Assembly (NCBI GenBank): GCA_965277275.1 | Contig: CBDICG010000001.1 | Span: 248,001 to 312,000, forward strand | Direction: 5' to 3' | Source: HLUCCA09 sp965277275 | GTDB taxonomy: Bacteria; Pseudomonadota; Alphaproteobacteria; Rhodobacterales; Rhodobacteraceae | Length of the DNA: 64,000 bases | Part shown: piece after piece, positions 7,935 to 16,645 of the stretch | Position numbering within the stretch: the first letter of the stretch is position 1 | How the letters are laid out: every line of letters starts with the position of its first letter | Position numbers and translations under genes: made by a program | The notes under the pieces: model-generated | The model's database searches: none | The model's input: only the letters and a program-made list of their open reading frames with translations | What the model was told of the DNA's origin: nothing

Positions 7935-8876
7935 CTATCCGCGGGAGGGCAGCACGCAAAGCATCTCGTAGAGGAAGTTGGCTGCGATGAGCGCGGTGTT
8001 GCCGGTCGGATCGTAGGGCGGCGACACTTCTACGAGGTCGCACCCGACGAGGTTGAGGCCCGCGCATCCGCGAATGATCTCCAGCGCTTGCCAGGTGGTA
8101 AGCCCTCCGGGCTCGACGGTGCCTGTCCCCGGGGCGAAGGCGGGATCGAGGCTGTCAATGTCAAAGCTGAGATAGCAGGGAGCATCGCCAACCCGGCTCT
8201 GGACGTCGTCCATGAGGGGGGACAAGGAGCGGTGCCAGCACTCCTCGGCCTGGATGACGGTCCATCCCTGTTGACGCCCCCAGTCGAAATCGTCGGCCGC
8301 GTAGCCGGTGCCCCGCAGCCCGATCTGGGTGACCTTGTCGTTGAGCAGGCACTCTTCTTCCCAGGCGCGTCGAAACGGGCACCCATGCGCCGCCCGCTCG
8401 CCGAACATGTGGGTGTTGATGTCGGCATGGGCATCGATGTGGATCAGTGCGACAGGACCATGCGTTTCTTTCATCGCCCGCAGGATGGGCCAGGTGAGCG
8501 TGTGGTCGCCCCCGATCGTGAGCGGGATGGCCCCGTGGCCGAGAATCCCGCGAAGGTGCTCGGCAATGATCTCCACGGACTTCTTCAGATCGAAGGTGTT
8601 GATCGGCACGTCGCCGATGTCGGCCACTTGCATGCGCTCGAACGGTGCTGCGCGGGTCGCCATGTTGTAGGGCCTAAGCATGCGGCTCTCATCCCGGATC
8701 TGGCGCGGGCCGAGCCGCGTGCCGGGCCGGTTCGAGGTGCCAATGTCCATCGGGACGCCGAGGAAACAGGCATCGAGCCCTTCGGCCGTCTCTTGGGTGG
8801 GCAACCGCATAAAGGTGACAGGGCCACCGAAACGCGGCATGTCGTTGCCGCCGAGGGGCTGGTTAAAGGGGGGCAT
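7935..8876 (-). CDS. Ureohydrolase family enzyme (agmatinase/guanidinobutyrase-like)
   Basis: Binuclear manganese hydrolase that releases urea from a guanidino compound, 313 aa. The metal ligands are His125 (GGDHTLTW), Asp148/His150/Asp152 (DAHADIN) and the two Asp of SFDIDSLDP near 241-243. The N-terminus and length fit the agmatinase/guanidinobutyrase/guanidinopropionase group rather than arginase. ATG 8876 has AGGAGA upstream. It is divergent, 97 bases away, from an operon for a polyamine-type ABC importer and an MBL-fold hydrolase, so the imported compound may be its substrate. Which guanidino compound cannot be read from the sequence. Confidence 0.85.
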   Translation of the reverse strand: MPPFNQPLGGNDMPRFGGPVTFMRLPTQETAEGLDACFLGVPMDIGTSNRPGTRLGPRQIRDESRMLRPYNMATRAAPFERMQVADIGDVPINTFDLKKSVEIIAEHLRGILGHGAIPLTIGGDHTLTWPILRAMKETHGPVALIHIDAHADINTHMFGERAAHGCPFRRAWEEECLLNDKVTQIGLRGTGYAADDFDWGRQQGWTVIQAEECWHRSLSPLMDDVQSRVGDAPCYLSFDIDSLDPAFAPGTGTVEPGGLTTWQALEIIRGCAGLNLVGCDLVEVSPPYDPTGNTALIAANFLYEMLCVLPSRG

Positions 8877-8973
8877 TTCGGTCTCCTGTCGCCATTGTGT
8901 CGCGGCAACCTAGATCGGAAGACACAGCAACGGAATGCCGCCAGCAAAGAGCGGCATGCACAGGGAGTACGAC

Positions 8974-10029
8974 ATGACCCGCCCAACCACGACCCTCGCT
9001 CTTGCGCTTGGCTCGACCATTCTCGCCAGCAATGTACAGGCCCAGGAAGAACTCAATGCACTTGTCTGGTGCGATCACACGGACGAAGCGCTGATCGCTC
9101 CTTTCGAGGAGGAACATGGCGTCACCGTGAACCTGCGCGAATACGAAGGCACGGGGGCAGCGCTTGCGGTGCTCGAGCAATCCCGGCCCGGCGACTGGGA
9201 CGTGCTCGTGATCGACGGCATCGATGTCTTCCGCGCGGTGGAGTCGGGCCTGTTGGCGCCGCTGCCGGCCGATGAGCTTCCGACGGGCGACTTCTTCCCG
9301 GAGGTCGTCATGGCAGAGAACAACACGCTCGACGGTGTGACCTACGCGGTGACGGAGAAGTTCGGATACAACACCATCTCCTTCAATTCCGAGAAGGTCG
9401 ACCCGGCAGACATGCAGAACCTCGCCACTGTTTGGTCGGAGAAATATGCCGGACGGATCTCGATCTACGACTATTACCTGCCGGTCATGGGGCTCGCTGC
9501 GATTGCCGAAGGGATCGCAACTGCGGATATCGGGGCCGACAGCCTCGAAGCGATTGCGCCCGTACTGGGCCAGATGCGTGCCTCTGCCGCCTCGGTCGCG
9601 GGTGTCGTGGCCGCCCAGACGGCGCTTGCGACGGGTGAGGTCGATATTGTCGTGGGGGGCGGTGAGTGGCTGACAGCTGTTCTGGCGTCCGAGCAGCCCG
9701 AGCTGACATGGACAATCCCGGATCAGGGCGCGGTTCGGTGGGCCCAGTCCATCGGCGTTCTGGCCGACAGCGAACAGCAAGATCTCGCGCTCGAGTTCGT
9801 GAAGTACATCGTCAGCCCCGAAGGCCAGGCGCGGCTCGCGACGTCGGCTTGCTTTTGGGGGATGCCGGCCAATGCAGAGGCGGGCGATGTCCTGAGCGAC
9901 GAACAAAAGGCGATCCTGCGGTGGGACGAGCAAGCTGAGTATCTCGCCAAGACGCAGCTCTACCCGGCGCCGGATTCCGATCTCGACATCGAAATGCAGG
10001 ATCTCTGGCTCGACACGCTGTCGCAGTAG
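8974..10029 (+). CDS. ABC transporter periplasmic binding protein, spermidine/putrescine (PotD) type
   Basis: Extracellular solute-binding protein of 351 aa exported to the periplasm. A signal peptide is clear: hydrophobic LALALGSTILAS then AQA-like cleavage before EELNALVW. The mature part (NLREYEGTGAALAVLEQ, DVLVIDG) matches the PotD/family 1 polyamine-binding fold. The ATG at 8974 follows CAGGGAG; the frame can be extended to 8935 but this would bury the signal peptide. First gene of an operon with two permeases, an ATPase and an MBL-fold enzyme. Confidence 0.88.
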   Translation: MTRPTTTLALALGSTILASNVQAQEELNALVWCDHTDEALIAPFEEEHGVTVNLREYEGTGAALAVLEQSRPGDWDVLVIDGIDVFRAVESGLLAPLPADELPTGDFFPEVVMAENNTLDGVTYAVTEKFGYNTISFNSEKVDPADMQNLATVWSEKYAGRISIYDYYLPVMGLAAIAEGIATADIGADSLEAIAPVLGQMRASAASVAGVVAAQTALATGEVDIVVGGGEWLTAVLASEQPELTWTIPDQGAVRWAQSIGVLADSEQQDLALEFVKYIVSPEGQARLATSACFWGMPANAEAGDVLSDEQKAILRWDEQAEYLAKTQLYPAPDSDLDIEMQDLWLDTLSQ

Positions 10030-10035
10030 CCCGCG

Positions 10036-10878
10036 ATGACCGAAGCCCAGCGCGGGTGGGGCTTTGCACTGCCGGCGCTTCTATGGACAGTTGCCTTTTT
10101 CGTGGTCCCCATTGTCGTGATGGGGGCCATGAGCCTTGCCACGCTTGAGGGGCGGACCCTTGTCTGGGGCTTCCACCTCGACAACTACGCCGAGCTGGCG
10201 ACGCGGCCATACCTCTGGCGCGCTGTTCAAGTTTCGCTCGAGATCACGCTGACGGTGACGGTCGTCTCCGTGGCACTTGCCTATCCGCTGGCCTGGATCA
10301 TCGCGTTTCAGGTGCCGCCGCGGTGGCAGCGGCTGGTGCTGTTGCTGGCGATCTTGCCGTTCTGGACGTCCTATGTCGTGCGATCCTACGCGTGGTTGCT
10401 CGTGTTGGGGCGGGAGGGTTGGGTGAACGGCGCTTTGCTGTCCACCGGGCTCATTGTGGAGCCTGTCACGCTTGCAAATACGCGGCTCGCGACGGTCACG
10501 GGCTTTGTCCACTTCTTCGTCATGCTTCTGACCCTGACGATCTACGCCAACCTCATCCAGCTGTCGCCGAACTACCGCCGGGCGGCCATGGATCTGGGCG
10601 CGTCCGCGTATCAGACGTTCCGGCATGTGATCCTGCCGCTCACGCTTCCCGGGATCATGACGGGGGCGTTCCTGACGTTTGTGCTGTGTATCGGCGACTA
10701 CATCACGCCGCAGATCCTCGGCGGCAACACCGAGCTGACGGTTCCGCAGGTCATCATGGTGCAGCTTGGTCGCCGGGCGGATTTCCCGCTCGCCTCGGCG
10801 CTGGCCTTCGTGCTGATGGGCCTTGTGACACTGGCCTACCTGTTGATGGCGCGCTGGCTCAGGGTGGATCGACTATGA
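10036..10878 (+). CDS. ABC transporter permease, PotB type
   Basis: Inner-membrane permease of 280 aa with six predicted hydrophobic spans (first at about residues 13-35, last at about 255-275). The EAA loop that docks the ATPase is seen as the segment RRAAMDLGASAYQTFRH, followed by ILPLTLPGI, which is typical of the first permease of polyamine-type importers. It starts six bases after the binding-protein stop and overlaps the next permease by four bases (ATGA). Confidence 0.9.
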   Translation: MTEAQRGWGFALPALLWTVAFFVVPIVVMGAMSLATLEGRTLVWGFHLDNYAELATRPYLWRAVQVSLEITLTVTVVSVALAYPLAWIIAFQVPPRWQRLVLLLAILPFWTSYVVRSYAWLLVLGREGWVNGALLSTGLIVEPVTLANTRLATVTGFVHFFVMLLTLTIYANLIQLSPNYRRAAMDLGASAYQTFRHVILPLTLPGIMTGAFLTFVLCIGDYITPQILGGNTELTVPQVIMVQLGRRADFPLASALAFVLMGLVTLAYLLMARWLRVDRL

Positions 10879-11642
10879 GGTTTTTCGGCTGGCTCTACCT
10901 CGCGATCGCCTTTGCCTTCATCTACGTCCCCGTAGTGGCGCTTGTCCTCTTCTCGTTCCAATCCGGCACGTTGCCGGTGCCGCCGTTCAATGGCCCGTCC
11001 CTGCGGTGGTATGGCGACGTACTGGGCGATGGGGATCTGACGGCCGCGCTGCTGCACTCGCTGCTGGTTGCGGGTGGTTCGGCAGCGTGCGCCACCGTTC
11101 TGGGATTTTGCGCGGCCTATGGGCTCGCACGCCATCATCTGCCGGCAACGGTCTGGTTGCGTGCCTTGCTCATCGCGCCCTTGATGGTCTCCTATCTGAT
11201 CGTGGGCCTTGGATTGCTGATCGTGCTGCAGCGGATCGGGGCGGGGCTCTCGCTCTGGACAGCGGGGATCGGGCATGTGGTCATCAACCTGCCGCTCGCC
11301 TTTGCCATCATATACGCCTCGATGGGCGGGCATCAGAAGAATGCCGAAGCCGCGGCGCGCGACCTTGGGGCAGGGGAGATCCAGGTGGTCTGGCTGGTGA
11401 CGGTCCCGATGCTGCTGCCGGCGATCCTTGCAGGCTTCTTTCTGTCGGTGACGCTCTCTTGGGATGAGTTCATCATCGCTTTCCTGCTCACCCGGTTCGA
11501 CGTGACTTTGCCGGTCGAGATCTGGTCCATGCTGCGCTCCGGCCTTTCCCCGCGCCTGAATGCGATCGGTTCGGTTGTCTTCCTGGTCTCGGTCGTGGCC
11601 GTAATTCTCGTGGAGGTTTTCGTGCTGAGGCGAAGATCATGA
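10875..11642 (+). CDS. ABC transporter permease, PotC type
   Basis: Second inner-membrane permease, 255 aa. The N-terminal span begins MRFFGWLYLAIAFAFIYVPV, and the EAA loop NAEAAARDLGAGEIQVVW sits around residues 155-172. The start at 10875 overlaps the upstream stop (ATGA) and the gene overlaps the ATPase gene by four bases, so translation is coupled across all three. A much longer open frame exists upstream (from 10323) but is out of frame with and inside the PotB-type gene. Confidence 0.9.
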   Translation: MRFFGWLYLAIAFAFIYVPVVALVLFSFQSGTLPVPPFNGPSLRWYGDVLGDGDLTAALLHSLLVAGGSAACATVLGFCAAYGLARHHLPATVWLRALLIAPLMVSYLIVGLGLLIVLQRIGAGLSLWTAGIGHVVINLPLAFAIIYASMGGHQKNAEAAARDLGAGEIQVVWLVTVPMLLPAILAGFFLSVTLSWDEFIIAFLLTRFDVTLPVEIWSMLRSGLSPRLNAIGSVVFLVSVVAVILVEVFVLRRRS

Positions 11643-12700
11643 CAGCTCCCGTGAGCCTTCGGGGCGTCAACCACTGGTTTGACGGCTTTCACGCGCTCAA
11701 GGACATCGCGCTGGAGATCGGTGCGGGCGAGTACGTCACGCTGCTTGGCCCGTCCGGCTGTGGCAAGACGACCCTTCTGTCTGTGCTTGGAGGCTTCGTG
11801 GCGCCGACGCACGGCAATGTCCTGATCGGATCGGATGATGTCACCCGTGTGCCGCCCGCCAAACGCGCGACCACGACCGTCTTTCAGGACTACGCGCTCT
11901 TTCCCCATATGAACCTGCGCGACAACGTTGGGTTTGGCTTGCGGATGGCCGGTGTGGGGCGGCGCGCGCGCAACGGCAGGGCCGAAGAGGCGCTGAGCCT
12001 TGTTGGGCTCGCGGGGCAGGGCGGCAAACGCCCGCATGCGCTGTCGGGCGGGCAGCGGCAGCGCGTTGCCCTCGCCCGGGCGCTGGCCGTCGAGCCGGAG
12101 GTGCTGTTGCTCGACGAGCCGCTCGGCGCGCTCGATCTCAAACTGCGCCGCCAGATGCAGGATGAGCTCAAGAGCCTGCAGCGGCAGATCGGAACCACCT
12201 TCGTGCATGTTACCCACGACCAGGAAGAGGCGATGGCGATTGCGGACCGGATCGTCGTGATGAACGCGGGGCGTATCGAGGATGCCGGCACGCCGGAACG
12301 GATCTACCGGCACCCCGCCTCGCTCTTCGCGGCCGGGTTCATGGGCGAGACGAATTCGCTTCCCGCACGATCCACGGCGGACGGGCTCGATACGCCGTTC
12401 GGCATGTTGCCTGTCGAGGCCAGGCCTCCTGGGCCGGGTGTGCTTTGCATCCGTCCAGAGGTGCTTGGGCAGGGCGGGGACGTCGCGCTCGGCACCGCGC
12501 GGATCGTGGATGCGTCCTTTTTCGGCAGCTACGTGCGCGCCCATCTGGCACTTAAGGATGCGCCCGACATCAAGCTTGTCGCGCATTTGCCGCCAACAGG
12601 CATCCCCGCGCCGGGCACCGACATTGCGCTTTCCGCAGCGCGCGACGCCCTGACCTTCTTTCCAGCAGCAGTCCCATCGCCACAGGAGGCCACCCGATGA
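11639..12700 (+). CDS. ABC transporter ATP-binding protein, PotA type
   Basis: ATPase of the polyamine-type importer, 353 aa. Walker A GPSGCGKTT (about 38-46), Q-loop FQDYALFPHM, signature LSGGQRQR, Walker B LLLDEPLGALD, and H-loop VTHDQEEA. A C-terminal TOBE-like regulatory region follows (about 245-345). ATG overlaps the PotC stop and the stop overlaps the next gene, so all five genes form one transcription unit. Confidence 0.93.
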   Translation: MTAPVSLRGVNHWFDGFHALKDIALEIGAGEYVTLLGPSGCGKTTLLSVLGGFVAPTHGNVLIGSDDVTRVPPAKRATTTVFQDYALFPHMNLRDNVGFGLRMAGVGRRARNGRAEEALSLVGLAGQGGKRPHALSGGQRQRVALARALAVEPEVLLLDEPLGALDLKLRRQMQDELKSLQRQIGTTFVHVTHDQEEAMAIADRIVVMNAGRIEDAGTPERIYRHPASLFAAGFMGETNSLPARSTADGLDTPFGMLPVEARPPGPGVLCIRPEVLGQGGDVALGTARIVDASFFGSYVRAHLALKDAPDIKLVAHLPPTGIPAPGTDIALSAARDALTFFPAAVPSPQEATR

Positions 12701-13428
12701 TGCGCGCCCGCCCCGAAGACTGGTATGCGATCGACAACAAATCCGACGGCGTCACGCTGATCTCGGAGCCCTTCATCAAGGAGTTCTACCGCTGCAACTG
12801 CTGGCATGTTCGAGGGCGGGACAGGGACATGCTCGTCGACAGCGGCATGGGTGTGCTGCCGCTGCGAGAATGGGTGCCCCTCGTCACGGAAAAGACGCTG
12901 ACGGCCGTCGCCTCCCACACCCATTTCGACCATATCGGCTGCCACCACGAGTTTGCCGACCGCGTGGTGCACGCCGATGAGGCGGACATCCTGGCCGACC
13001 CGACCAACCACGCCACGTTTGCCGACAGGTACGTGACCGACGACATCTTCGACATGCTGCCGCCCGCACCCTACGCCTCGACGACCTATGCCATCAAGGC
13101 CGCTCCCGCGACCCGCATTGTCGAGGATGGCGACGTGATCGACCTTGGCGACAGGGTGTTCGAAGTGATCCACACGCCGGGCCATTCCCCGGGTGGCATC
13201 GCTCTGTGGGAGGCAGAGACGTCCGTGCTGTTTTCGGGGGACATCGTCTATGACGGGCCCCTGATCGAGGGTGAGACAGAGGAAGAGATGGCGCAATACG
13301 TGCGGTCCATGGAGCGGCTCCTCGCTCTGCCCGTACGGATCGTGCATGGCGGCCACTTTCCATCCTACAGTGGAGAGCGCCACCGGCATATCATCCGGGC
13401 ATGGCTGGACACGAAGACCGCCCAGTAA
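12697..13428 (+). CDS. Metallo-beta-lactamase-fold hydrolase
   Basis: MBL-superfamily enzyme of 243 aa, probably cytoplasmic because no signal peptide is seen. The zinc motif SHTHFDHIG supplies His74, His76, Asp78 and His79; later ligands are in TPGHSPGG (near 151), FSGDIVYDG (near 170) and VHGGHFPS (near 220). The ATG overlaps the ATPase stop by four bases, which ties its job to the imported compound. Substrate is unknown; glyoxalase II-like or lactonase-like chemistry is possible from the fold alone. Confidence 0.85.
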   Translation: MMRARPEDWYAIDNKSDGVTLISEPFIKEFYRCNCWHVRGRDRDMLVDSGMGVLPLREWVPLVTEKTLTAVASHTHFDHIGCHHEFADRVVHADEADILADPTNHATFADRYVTDDIFDMLPPAPYASTTYAIKAAPATRIVEDGDVIDLGDRVFEVIHTPGHSPGGIALWEAETSVLFSGDIVYDGPLIEGETEEEMAQYVRSMERLLALPVRIVHGGHFPSYSGERHRHIIRAWLDTKTAQ

Positions 13429-14098
13429 AGCCCTGACGCGGCTTGATTCGAGGCTGGCAAGGGTTAACGGCCCCCCCTCCGCATCCACAATAGCGCCAAC
13501 TGGCGTCAATTAGTGCCCAGCCGGAAATCACCCTGCCACATTTTGTCCGTCATTCGGCGTGGGCACGTTCCGGCTGCCAAGATGGGCATCGCCGCCCTCC
13601 ATTGTTTCCAGACTGGAACCTGAAATCCACGGATTGGCGTTCGAAGGCGGCAGAGCGTCTAGCTGTGGTGTCTACAGCGCGCTGACTTCCCAAAATCCGG
13701 AAACAATGAGCGCGTCATTCGGTGCACCACGCCCGGATTCCGCGCCCACATTGCTTCTCATCGCCGACGTTTTTCGAACAAATTTCGCTTCCTTGTCGAG
13801 AAACTCGAACGGTATATTCCGATGAGCCCCGACTGGGGGGGCATGGACGGCCTGGGGGGCCATCAACCGACGCGCATTCATGGGGCTTCGCGACATGACA
13901 GCGTCTTCACGCCAGAGCCGGGGATCCGGCCGATGGCGACACGGAGATCGGGCGGCGACAGCGTGTCGTGCGCCACACGAGCCGCGCCTTGCCGCCGCTG
14001 CCGCCGATGAGCGTGCACCGGCAGCGCAGTTTGGGGTCGCTCTCCGTGATGTCAGGGCGAGGCCAGTGCAAACGGGCTCGCCGAAGAGGAGTGAGAAT
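13429..14098. other. 670-base intergenic region, no convincing gene
   Basis: Between the MBL-fold enzyme and the small ORF at 14099. Reading frames exist (for example 13559-13825 plus) but none has a Shine-Dalgarno, family motif or normal codon pattern. Local AT-rich patches occur around 13560-13800. A short dyad CGCCA-AC-TGGCG lies near 13490. Probably the promoter and leader of the Hint-protein operon. Confidence 0.5.
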
Positions 14099-14212
14099 AT
14101 GAGTGCTACCCTCGGTTGGGCGACCGTCGATGTCGTGAGTGAGCTGGTCACACTTGAAGCCCGCGGAGTGGATGCTGCATCCCACCTTGCGGCCCTCGCG
14201 GAGGTGGTGTGA
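14099..14212 (+). CDS. 37-aa small ORF coupled to the Hint protein gene
   Basis: Predicted peptide starting MSATLGWATVDVVSEL, no recognisable domain; the middle could form an amphipathic helix. A GAGGAG Shine-Dalgarno precedes the ATG. Its TGA stop overlaps the ATG of the VWA-RTX-Hint gene at 14212, so it may act mainly as a translational-coupling leader. Existence as a real protein is uncertain. Confidence 0.4.
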   Translation: MSATLGWATVDVVSELVTLEARGVDAASHLAALAEVV

Positions 14213-16326
14213 TGGCCGACCTCATCTTTGACAACAGCGGTACGTTCGATGGCCTTGACGCTACGCTGCAGGCGACCACGCCCAAGGCAGTTGGCGGCAG
14301 CTTCCAAGCCGACATCGTTCTGTCCCAATCGGGCGTCCAGCCTTCCATCGACATTACGTTTGCCATCGATACGTCCGGCTCGACCGCGAACAGCACCGGG
14401 ATCGACTTCAACGGCGACGGTGAAGAGGACACCTTCCTAGAAGCGCAGGTCTATGCTGCCGGGGAGCTTCTGCAGAACCTCGTCGACGCGGGCTATACCG
14501 ACAGCTTGAACGTCACGATTGTCGAGTACTCCGGGACGTCCGCTTCCAGCATCACGGCGCCGATCACCGAGTCGGATGATCTGGTGGATTTCATCGAAGG
14601 GCTCAACTCGAGCGGCAACACGCCTTACAACGCCGCTCTCACCGAGATCGAGGATGCGTGGGACGCGGCCAACGTCGATCCGGACGGGTCGAACTTCGTC
14701 TACTTCTTCTCGGATGGATTCCCGATCCCGTCGGGGCAGGATTTCGAGACACCCCTGGAGTCGCTGGAAGCGTCCTACAACCCGGTCATCCGCGCGGTTG
14801 GATTTGGCGACAACACGAGTGTGGATGACCTCGAGACTATCGACAACACGGGCCAGGACGTTGCACTGATCTTCGACCAGGGCGACATTGACGATCTGTT
14901 GAACCAGCCCCCGCCGCTGCCGGGCGTCGAAAGCTTCGACATCATCGTTGACGGTGAAGTCATCGAAACGATTCCGATCGACGACCCCCGGGTAACAGTG
15001 GATCCGGCCATCGGCTTCGTTCTGAATGGCATCGATGTCGGCGGCTATGACTCCGAGCCCGGGACCGAGCCCACCATCGAATTCGATGTTCAGACCAATT
15101 TCACGAACGGCGAGACGCTTGTCGCCGGCGGCCCGATCACCTTGCTCGACGGCATCGTCGAGGGGACGGATGGGGCCGATCTGATCGATGCGGATTACGA
15201 TGGCGATCCCGAATGCGACATGGTTGACGCGGGTGATGCGATCCTGCCGGGCGAGGCGCCCGACGACGACATCATCACGGCTGGAGACGGGAACGATACG
15301 GTCGAAGCCGGGCTTGGGGACGACGATGTCTTCGGCGAAGACGGCGACGACGTCATCGATGGTGGCGTAGGCGACGACGTCCTGGACGGCGGCGACGACG
15401 ACGATGAGCTCGACGGTGGCGACGGCAATGATACGCTCGAAGGTGGGGACGGAAGCGATACCCTGACCGGGGGAGAGGGCGTCGACCTGCTCCAGGGCGG
15501 CGACGATGAGGACCTGTTCATCGTCAATGCGGCCGACGATGGGCAAGATGTGATCTCGGGAGGTGACGGAGGCGTCGACCTCGACGAGATCGATACCTCC
15601 ACGCTCGGCACGCGCTTTGTCGACTGGGATCTCGAAAACGTTGTCACGGATAGCGATGGCAACGGGATTGACGGCGACCTGGTGTTCCTCGACGGCTCGG
15701 GCGGCGAGACCGGGCGGCTGAGCTTCACCAATATCGAGATCATCTGCTTCACGCCCGGAACGCTGATCGCGACGCCGCATGGGCCAAAGCCTGCGGAGAG
15801 CCTCTGCGCCGGCGATCGGGTTCTGACGCGCGACAACGGTGTTCAGGAGATCGCGTGGTACGGTCAGACCGGCCTGAACGCCGCCGACTTCAAGGCACGG
15901 CCGCATCTTGCGCCGATCCTGATCCGGAAGGGCGCGCTCGGAAACGGTCTGCCGAAGCGGGACATGATGGTGTCGCCCCAGCACCGGGTGCTCGTCACAT
16001 CGGACAAGGCAGCGCTCTATTTTGACGACCGCGAGGTTCTGGTGGCGGCCAAGCACCTCGTGAACGGGACGAGCATCGTTCAGAAATCGGTGCCGCAGAC
16101 CACCTACATCCACTTCATGTGCGCCCAGCACGAGGTTGTCCTGTCGGATGGGGCCTGGACCGAAAGCTTCCAGCCCGGGGACTTCAGCCTGAACGGCATC
16201 GACGAGGCGCAGCGACGCGAGATCGTCGAGCTCTTCCCGGATCTGGCGACGGAGCGCGGCCTGAAGGATTACGCGGCGGCGCGACGGACCTTGAAACGGC
16301 ATGAGGCGCTTTTGCTGACGCGCTGA
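14212..16326 (+). CDS. VWA-RTX-Hint domain protein
   Basis: 704 aa, very acidic, probably secreted through a type I system. Domain order: short N-terminal region; von Willebrand A domain at about 47-230 with intact MIDAS Asp53-Thr-Ser-Gly-Ser57; a beta-rich linker; glycine/aspartate-rich RTX calcium-binding repeats at about 355-433 (GDGNDTL and GDDVLDGG nonapeptides); and a C-terminal Hint_2 domain from Cys512 (ICFTPGTLIATPHG) with SPQHRVL at 588-594. Hint modules can cleave the chain before the Cys, which would release or attach the N-terminal part. The start ATG at 14212 overlaps the small ORF stop; GTG 14209 is an alternative. Followed by a good terminator. Confidence 0.88.
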   Translation: MADLIFDNSGTFDGLDATLQATTPKAVGGSFQADIVLSQSGVQPSIDITFAIDTSGSTANSTGIDFNGDGEEDTFLEAQVYAAGELLQNLVDAGYTDSLNVTIVEYSGTSASSITAPITESDDLVDFIEGLNSSGNTPYNAALTEIEDAWDAANVDPDGSNFVYFFSDGFPIPSGQDFETPLESLEASYNPVIRAVGFGDNTSVDDLETIDNTGQDVALIFDQGDIDDLLNQPPPLPGVESFDIIVDGEVIETIPIDDPRVTVDPAIGFVLNGIDVGGYDSEPGTEPTIEFDVQTNFTNGETLVAGGPITLLDGIVEGTDGADLIDADYDGDPECDMVDAGDAILPGEAPDDDIITAGDGNDTVEAGLGDDDVFGEDGDDVIDGGVGDDVLDGGDDDDELDGGDGNDTLEGGDGSDTLTGGEGVDLLQGGDDEDLFIVNAADDGQDVISGGDGGVDLDEIDTSTLGTRFVDWDLENVVTDSDGNGIDGDLVFLDGSGGETGRLSFTNIEIICFTPGTLIATPHGPKPAESLCAGDRVLTRDNGVQEIAWYGQTGLNAADFKARPHLAPILIRKGALGNGLPKRDMMVSPQHRVLVTSDKAALYFDDREVLVAAKHLVNGTSIVQKSVPQTTYIHFMCAQHEVVLSDGAWTESFQPGDFSLNGIDEAQRREIVELFPDLATERGLKDYAAARRTLKRHEALLLTR

Positions 16327-16378
16327 CGAGTTTGCAGCCGGGTCGTGCGCTTGTGCCCTCAAGCACGGCCCAAACTGG

Positions 16379-16410
16379 GAAGGGGAGCCATCCTGCACTG
16401 GCTCCCCTTT
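16379..16410 (+). terminator. Rho-independent terminator of the Hint protein gene
   Basis: Perfect 10-bp stem AGGGGAGCCA / TGGCTCCCCT around an 8-base loop at 16391-16398, followed by TT. It begins 53 bases after the stop codon. Confidence 0.75.
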
Positions 16411-16486
16411 CTGGTGTCTTGGGGCCACGTTTGCGCGTTCCTTTCTCTCGACCGGACTTCTTCCCTGCCTTGGGCTTGGGCGGAGA

Positions 16487-16527
16487 GCGGCGCCTCCGGC
16501 GGAGGTATTTGGGCCAAGATGAAGAGG
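16487..16527 (+). repeat. Dispersed intergenic repeat, copy 1
   Basis: Core CCTCCGGCGGAGGTATTT followed by GGGCCAAGATGAAG. The inner CCTCCGGCGGAGG is itself a palindrome. Related copies are at 54172-54213 and 57573-57610 (minus). It lies between the Hint terminator and the 3' end of the minus-strand oxidoreductase. Confidence 0.65.
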
Positions 16528-16645
16528 CTGAGTCTGTCTGTCCGGCAGGGTCCTTGTAGGCGCTGGTTTGTCCGAGACCATGGACGGAATGATCTCGACG
16601 GGCGCGGGGCGGAAGGCTTCCTCGGCGTAGCGCTGTGCCTTTGCG

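Larger units (their letters stand above)
16327..16645. other. Convergent intergenic region
   Basis: 319 bases between convergent genes. It holds the terminator at 16379-16410 and repeat copy 1 at 16487-16527. The rest shows no gene; a protein-like minus-strand stretch around 16550-16645 has no start and was not called. Confidence 0.5.

Noticed and set aside
13559..13825. 88-codon plus-strand ORF in the gap before the Hint operon
   Set aside because: No Shine-Dalgarno, unusual composition and no similarity to anything recognised.
16550..16645. Protein-like minus-strand stretch (reads RYAEEAFRPAPVEIIPS) after the oxidoreductase gene
   Set aside because: No start codon in a plausible place and it runs into the repeat and then antisense to the Hint gene. 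It may be a gene remnant, but I cannot support a call.
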